Shown: piece by piece, positions 5,472 to 10,097 of the stretch
How the letters are laid out: every line of letters begins with the position of its first letter
Numbering within the stretch: the first letter of the stretch is position 1
DNA from: Ramicandelaber brevisporus
Taxonomy: Eukaryota; Kickxellomycota; Ramicandelaberales; Ramicandelaberaceae
NCBI GenBank assembly: GCA_025201865.1
Contig: MU602675.1
Span: 63,490 to 73,586, forward strand
Direction: 5' to 3'
Length of the DNA: 10,097 nt
Notes under the pieces: generated by a model
Seen by the model: only the letters and a program-made list of their open reading frames with translations
Database searches by the model: none
Told to the model about the DNA's origin: nothing
Translations under genes and position numbers: made by a program

Positions 5472-8400
5472 ACCACTCTCATCACGCACATCACACACAT
5501 CACCAGGTACACGGTGGTCATCACGCGTATACTAGCCAGCCTCAGCACGGGAGTATTGGAATAACACCGCATCGACACAGGCAGCACGGTCAGCACAACG
5601 AGCGAACGCCAACTTCAACAACGCGATCTGGACATCCCCTTGCAACCTCCTTGAAGCAGCACAGTATGAGCGACCTGATATCAGCCGTAGACTCTGCCAG
5701 TGGTATCGGCAAAGGAGGAGGCAGCAGTGGCGGTGTCGGCGGTGTCGGCGGCTCTGTAGGTGATAGCAGCTCAACAGTAACAATGCCATACACTGCTCAT
5801 CAATCGACATTTGGACATGGAATCAGCGCAGGAAGCGACGTCGCAGACACTCAGCAGCATCAGTCGCAGCAGCTCAACAGTAACAATGCCATACACTGCT
5901 CATCAATCGACATTTGGACATGGAATCAGCGCAGGAAGCGACGTCGCAGACACTCAGCAGCATCAGTCGCAGCAGTTTCTTCACAGCAGACGGCCGCATT
6001 TAGGAGCAATGCATCTCGGTGGGTTTCCAGGCGGATTCGAAACACTGGGCATTGCTACTGGTGTTGGTGGTGGAGGTGGCAGCAGCGGTGCTGTTGAAGG
6101 ACTCGATATCCACGATGCGTACAGACTACAAAACGCACATTTGATGACACCTGGCGCTGGATATCGACAATTACAACAACAGCAACAACAGCAGCAACAA
6201 CAGAGTTACTTTTCATCGATAAACAATTTGCCTACAATGACGCCAGTATCTGGAAGCGGAAATACTATAATTGGATTATCATCATCTGGACCATCGCTTA
6301 TATTCCCGTCGGGTTTGGCAATGGATGTGCCTGGGTTTAGTATTAAGAAGGGAAGATTTGGAGCAGTGTCGACAGACATTGGACAGGACATGAGTGCGAT
6401 GGTTGCATGTCCTTCAGATGACAGTTTGATTGCAATAACTGGAAGATCGATGCTGAAAATATTGAAAATGAAGGATTTACCAAACGAACTGCATTATTTA
6501 AGTGATAGAAATAATACCATGGTGAATGATGACAATGATAATAATGAAATTGAAAATGGAAATGCTAGTGATAACAACGAAAATGATAGGGAAGAAAATG
6601 AAGATAACAATGATCATGGCGATGGTAATGGTAGTAATGATGGCAATGACGACTATGATGGTGATGACTATGGTGACAACATTAATTACAACGACAATGA
6701 CTCTGAGAATAAATCACCAACTCTTTTGGATAAAGTCCGTGGTTTCAGCAGTGAGATTGACAACGCTAGTCAAATCGAGGCTGAGACACAATCAGTGAAC
6801 GAGATGCCATATCCTAGTTTGCCCACTGATGAGATACTCCTTTCTCTTCCGCCAGTGCCATGCATTGAGCTTGCCACGCAGCTGTCAGATTTGGACCAAT
6901 ATAGTGGCAGATTTAATTTCCAGGATGTTGCATGGATGAATAACGCCACAAGCACAGTGCAGACATTGGCAGTTGGCACGGCAACCAGTGAGGTTATTAT
7001 ATACCAGTTTGACTTAGATAGACAGCCCCAGCTCCAGCGAGTTAGAGCATTTACTCATTTTGATGGGAAGATTACGCGGCTCGAGTTTAATCCAATTGGA
7101 AATGGTGAATTGTTAGTGGCTTGTTCCAGTGGCGCATATTTAATTGACACTCGTGTTGTTCAGTCGACTATTACACAAATAATACCATCTACTGTGAGTG
7201 TTGCGACAGCCGGGCCTCAGTTTGGAGTATACAAGGTTAAGCGCCAATTCACATCTGGAGTGCGGGACATCAACTACAATCCAGCAAATCCGCGGCTCTT
7301 TGCAGTTGGATATGAGAACGACACTGTTGAGATATTTGATCAGAGCCTATTAAATAAAGGTCATATTCTCCAACTGAAAGTGAGTGGTGGAGCAGGTGCA
7401 GCTGGCTCAGTGTTGGCAACCATTCATTGGCATCCAGGCGGCAGATTGTTGGCCGTGGCTGGTAGTAGTGGTCTCATTGAAATATTTGACTACCAGGCTG
7501 CAATGATAGCATCTAACACAGTGCAAATAAATCTGTCATCATCATCCACCTCAGCTTCATCATCATCCAAAATCGATAGGCGGCTGCTTCCTATCACCAG
7601 CATCCAGCATCATTCCAGCATAACAAGTATGAGATGGAGATCAATTAATAGCTGGGATTTGACTGTGTTTTCTCGAGAAGCTACTGCTAGTGGCGGCAGT
7701 GGCGGTAGCGGTGGCGGCGGTGGTGTCGATAGCAAAATTTACGTTTGGGACATTAGAAGACCATTTGTACCAAAGCACATTATTTGTGAACACAATTCTG
7801 CCATTGGTGGATTACTGTGGCGCAACTCTGATGAATTGATTTCAATTGGTGATGATCATTTATTTGTTAGAGTAGATGTAAATAAACAACCGCTTGTTTA
7901 CGAGAATGTACTGCCGCAGAGGGCAGTGGCAGTGGGACCGACTGATGGAATGGTTAGTAGTGTGCTGAATTATAGACGAGAGGAGGATGAGGAAACAGTT
8001 GAATATGACCATGGGCTGCTTAGAGATGATCCAGTTCCCTGTTTGCTTGAGTATGATGCAGATGGCATCAGCGGCATACCCAGTGAGCATGCAGAAACAC
8101 AACAGTCAAACGATCTCGACACTGCGCAGCCATTCGCACTAAGCCAGTATACTCCATCGACAGCCATGCTGTTTGTAGACGATGGAGAGACTCGAAGATA
8201 TCGCAATGCGTTCAAAGCGTGCGCCACTGGTTACATATTCAACTCAGCCAACAGTGTGTCTACAAATTGTGTCCATAACGCTCGCATTGCCATTGCAAAT
8301 GGAGTTGCGCATGCTGCAGTCATTTGGGAGACGCTGGCGTACATCTATTCAGGCTGTGTAGCTGATCCAAATTTACTCAGAAAACGACCCGAGCCAATCA

Positions 8401-9437
8401 CAGCAAGTGAAAAGCAGCAAGAGCAGCAGTTGGCTGATGCTATAAGGAAAATGGGAATCACTCAGTCTTCGAAGGCATCAAATCCACGAGATCATGCATC
8501 AACCAGAACTGCAACTGGCAGTGTAGCGACAAAACCAACAACTTTGGGACATCATCCATCATCAGCCCAAGCATCAAAGGTTGCCACAAAGAACGATCAA
8601 ATATCAGCAAATGTGCCGGAAGTTGGTACTGGCAAATACAGCGCTACTGACATTACCAAATACAAGCGGCTGATTAATGGCTCGCTTCCAACGTTCCCTC
8701 TCTGGGCTATGGTTCCGTGTGATGTACCGCTTGATGCGCACTCTCTCAAGGTAATGCGATACAAGAGCGACGAACATGATCACTGGCTAGCTGACATACT
8801 CCGTGATTGCATGCGGCTTGGCGATGTACAAACTCTAGCGACAGTGGTTGCGGTTTTACTTCCAGTTTCGCAGCGGCCAATCACAGCACTTGAACGAGGT
8901 TGGTTCTTGCAATATGCAGCGGAATTGGAGCGGCAGCATTTGTATGTCATTGTAGCGATGTTGCACAAAATACTGCCAGTGGAATCAACAGCCAAAAGCT
9001 TTGCATTCAAGTATGGGCTCGCCTGTGCAAACTGTCAGCATGTATTTGAAAATGAGGAGGAACCAACAGCACCGGCAGCAGCGCCAGCGACAGTTACAAC
9101 GACTACATCAGAGCCACAAAAGCACCAACCACAGCCACGGATTCCACAAGCAGATCCACCAAAGAAGAAGCCACCCAGTGGCCACTGTCCAAGCTGTGAT
9201 GTTGCTTTCAACTGCTCAGTCTGTGAACTGCCTGTAGCTGGCATGTACATGTGGTGTCCTGGATGTCTTCATGGCGGCCATATCGATCACATGGTGGAGT
9301 GGTTCGCAAGTAACAGTGGTGTCATAGAGTGTCCGACAGGATGTGGTCACGATTGCGCGACTATGACATTACCGCCAGTCACTGATCACATTGTAAACCT
9401 CAAAGTCAAGTTCAATGTACGCACTGACATAAACTAA
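5105..9437 (+). CDS. RTC1: WDR24/Sea2 (Rtc1)-family SEACAT/GATOR2 subunit, frame broken by a tandem duplication
   Basis: Sea2/WDR24 belongs to the SEACAT/GATOR2 complex, which acts at the vacuole/lysosome to relieve TORC1 inhibition by SEACIT/GATOR1. The start at 5105 has a good context (AACCATGG). That frame runs to a stop at 6097, while the conserved part is read in another frame to 9437. Leaving out one copy of the 103-bp duplication (5765-5975) gives 1409 aa. In that numbering there is a low-complexity N-terminus with His7 and Gln18 runs, then a WD40 propeller (about 395-891), with IYVWDIRRPFVP matching WDR24. An Asn/Asp insert (about 440-501) follows the first propeller strands. A helical region (about 985-1262) includes LADILRDCMRLGDVQTL. 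The C-terminal zinc module (about 1273-1384) has CANC, CPSC, CSVC, WCPGC, HGGH and CPTGCGHDC. WDR59 and MIOS share this zinc module, but the propeller end and GDVQ motif favour WDR24/Sea2. Initiation at the in-frame ATG at 5817 would still yield all conserved domains (1206 aa). Confidence 0.85.
5417..5470 (+). repeat. (CAA)18 microsatellite encoding a poly-Gln tract
   Basis: Eighteen uninterrupted CAA codons follow a His run (7 codons) and NQK near the N-terminus of the Sea2-like protein. Pure triplet runs are length-variable; changes in whole triplets keep the frame. A His/Gln-rich stretch continues after it. Confidence 0.95.
5765..5975 (+). repeat. Perfect 103-bp tandem duplication (frame-shifting)
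   Basis: Bases 5765-5872 are identical to 5868-5975: period 103, with a 108-bp match because AGCAG occurs at the left edge, junction and right edge (5765-5769, 5868-5872, 5971-5975). Both copies encode SSSTVTMPYTAHQSTFGH and onward, but in different frames, since 103 is one more than a multiple of three. The first copy continues the frame from 5105 and the second copy joins the conserved frame ending at 9437. Microhomology at the edges fits replication slippage or template switching, or a collapsed/expanded assembly join. The unit contains no AGGT, so a GT-AG intron exactly one unit long cannot be drawn within it. Confidence 0.97.
6174..6203 (+). repeat. Second poly-Gln tract (10 mixed CAA/CAG codons)
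   Basis: Ten consecutive Gln codons of mixed CAA and CAG lie in the N-terminal extension of the Sea2-like protein, before the WD40 part. The mixture makes this tract more stable than the pure CAA run upstream. Confidence 0.9.
6525..6710 (+). repeat. Asn/Asp/Glu-rich low-complexity insert in the WD40 domain
   Basis: About 62 codons made largely of AAT, GAT, GAC, AAC and GAA encode an acidic, disordered stretch. It sits between the first propeller strands (MVACPSDDSLIAITGRSMLKIL) and the following blades. The triplet composition is AT-rich compared with the flanks and suggests expansion of GAT/AAT triplets. Confidence 0.85.
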
Positions 9438-9510
9438 TCAATTTAAACGACTCGCTTACGTTAAAATGATGCTAACTCAGCGCAAATATGACCCCGACTA
9501 TAAAATGTAC

Positions 9511-9536
9511 AAAACACAAAACACAAAACACAAAAT
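9511..9536 (+). repeat. Short tandem repeat of AAAACAC
   Basis: About three and a half copies of the 7-mer AAAACAC directly follow TATAAA at 9499-9504. Simple A/C-rich repeat; any function is unknown. Confidence 0.75.
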
Positions 9537-9610
9537 GGTGGCATATTCGCGGATTCTAATTTCGGCTCAGCCTCGCTCCGCCTCGGATACAAAAATTAAT
9601 GAAACCGCAT

Positions 9611-9690
9611 GGTAACACAAGGTCAACCGGTTAGTAAGCATTCCGCACAGGGCAACACGAGGAACACATTTGCATTGCGGCAACACAAGG
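9611..9690 (+). promoter_or_regulatory. Three direct repeats of GGYAACACRAGG
   Basis: GGTAACACAAGG (9611-9622), GGCAACACGAGG (9651-9662) and GGCAACACAAGG (9679-9690) share one orientation and lie upstream of a TATA-like sequence and a short gene. Start-to-start spacing is 40 and 28 bp. The first two also share CCGCAY a few bases upstream. Three near-identical 12-mers in 80 bp suggest binding sites for one transcription factor. I do not recognise the motif as a known consensus. Confidence 0.5.
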
Positions 9691-9714
9691 CTGCAATATA
9701 GACGTCCATTTTAA

Positions 9715-9723
9715 CATAAATAG
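9715..9723 (+). promoter_or_regulatory. TATA-like box of the small gene
   Basis: CATAAATAG lies about 25 bp after the last 12-bp repeat and about 120 bp before the ATG at 9844. A start 30-60 bp downstream would skip the three ATGs at 9729, 9737 and 9744. Confidence 0.35.
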
Positions 9724-9843
9724 TCAACATGCAGCGATGTGGGATGCTTCACACAACAGTTGACAGCTGACACATCACACAAACCACTCATACACACACT
9801 CCACACACTCCACATACTCCACACACGCTTATTACAACTCAAT

Positions 9844-10077
9844 ATGACTGGCACCACTGACAAGCAAGCACCAGCTGCCACCAAGGACGAAATCGTTGCC
9901 GCCGACGCTCCAAAGCATCAAGAGAAGACTGCTGCTGCTGAGCACAAGGAGGTGCACGCTCACGACCCAGCGCACCCACACGCGCACCACAAGCACCCAA
10001 CGCACGAGGAGTCGATTGAGGCAACGTTCAACGACGGACTGAATGCCAGCACGCTGCTCGTGACCAAGAACCTGTAA
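9844..10077 (+). CDS. Small His-rich hypothetical protein, 77 aa
   Basis: Not recognised. The ATG at 9844 (A at -3, in the context CAATATGAC) opens 77 codons ending in TAA at 10075-10077. The protein is hydrophilic, with an Ala/Lys/Glu-rich first half, a His-rich middle (ten His between residues 25 and 54, including HAHHKHPTH) and a C-terminal segment ESIEATFNDGLNASTLLVTKNL split by no hydrophobic helix long enough to span a membrane. There is no signal peptide. The codon choice (GCC/GCT, CCA, AAG, CAC) resembles that of SSE1, and the leader is CA-rich and ATG-free like that of SSE1, so real and strong expression is likely. The stop overlaps GTAAGC (10074-10079), a good 5' splice-site sequence, so this could instead be the first exon of a longer gene cut off by the window. 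Metal binding through the His cluster is possible but unproven. Confidence 0.65.
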   Translation: MTGTTDKQAPAATKDEIVAADAPKHQEKTAAAEHKEVHAHDPAHPHAHHKHPTHEESIEATFNDGLNASTLLVTKNL

Positions 10078-10083
10078 GCCTAA

Positions 10084-10097
10084 ACACACACACACAC
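10084..10097 (+). repeat. (AC)7 dinucleotide run at the window edge
   Basis: An AC dinucleotide run begins 7 bases after the small gene's stop and continues to the end of the window, so its full length is unknown. Confidence 0.85.

Larger units (their letters stand above)
9438..9843 (+). promoter_or_regulatory. Intergenic region with promoter-like features for the small gene
   Basis: This 406-bp spacer starts with the SEA2 3' flank (AT-rich, TTAAAATG near 9461). CTATAAAATG around 9498-9507 contains TATAAA, followed by repeated AAAACAC units (about 9511-9536). Three 12-bp direct repeats lie at 9611-9690. A TATA-like CATAAATAG lies at 9715-9723, about 120 bp before the next ATG. The leader from about 9750 is CA-rich with ACTCCACA-type repeats and no ATG before 9844. 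Very short ORFs from 9505 (36 codons) look accidental. Confidence 0.55.

Noticed and set aside
5310-5596. Poly-Asn, poly-Val and poly-Leu frames around the CAA microsatellite
   Set aside because: These are other-frame readings of the (CAA)18 run, which is in frame as Gln in the Sea2 gene.
5874-6097. Arg/Ser/Trp/Cys-rich C-terminus of the frame starting at 5105 as a genuine short protein
   Set aside because: From the second repeat copy onward this is an out-of-frame reading of sequence whose other frame continues into a conserved family; it has no domain of its own.
9505-9615. A 36-codon ORF directly after TATAAA
   Set aside because: The ATG overlaps the end of the TATA-like box, so it could not be in a transcript started from it; composition is simple-repeat derived in its first third and nothing is recognisable.
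1-10097. A functional cluster linking calcineurin, Hsp110 and Sea2
   Set aside because: The genes have separate intergenic regions, mixed orientation and different codon bias, and only SSE1 has a clear heat-shock element, so their adjacency gives no evidence of joint control.

Overview
The window looks like a stretch of compact, intron-poor fungal nuclear DNA. It holds four recognisable or clearly real genes, one small hypothetical gene and perhaps the tail of a sixth. The fungal assignment rests on the calcineurin B, the Hsp110 of the Sse1 type (C-terminus ...MDLD, close to the yeast ...VDMD ending) and the Sea2/Rtc1-type TOR-pathway protein, together with short intergenic spaces and AT-rich 3' flanks carrying ATTAAA-type signals. 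All five complete genes can be read without a clear intron, including calcineurin B, which has several introns in many fungi. An early-diverging, intron-poor fungus (for example a Kickxellales-like lineage) would fit, but the sequence alone does not settle this.

Layout. Positions 1-63 may be the last codons of a plus-strand gene. Positions 253-828 (minus) encode calcineurin regulatory subunit B, transcribed towards the left edge. A 283-bp divergent spacer separates it from a plus-strand orphan type I membrane glycoprotein (1112-2065). A 467-bp spacer then holds a textbook heat-shock promoter (a perfect three-unit HSE, an AGGGG stress element and a TATA-like box) for the Hsp110 gene SSE1 (2533-4878). 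After a further 226 bp comes a long gene for a WD40/zinc protein of the WDR24/Sea2/Rtc1 family (5105-9437), a component of the SEACAT/GATOR2 complex. A promoter-like region with three copies of a 12-bp motif (9611-9690) leads into a small His-rich hypothetical gene (9844-10077).

The most notable finding is in the Sea2 gene. A perfect 103-bp tandem duplication (108-bp match with 5-bp AGCAG microhomology at its edges) puts the N-terminal 5' part (5105 onwards) out of frame with the conserved remainder. Dropping one copy gives a single open frame of 1409 codons plus stop. The gene is therefore a frameshift allele, an assembly error, a gene with an unusual intron, or one translated from an internal ATG.

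Functionally, three of the genes belong to nutrient and stress signalling or proteostasis: Ca2+/calcineurin, the Hsp70 nucleotide-exchange factor, and the TORC1 regulator. They have separate promoters, and I see no evidence that they form a co-regulated cluster. SSE1 and the small last gene share strong codon bias and CA-rich, ATG-free leaders, suggesting that both are highly expressed. I found no mobile element, CRISPR array, rRNA or tRNA gene.
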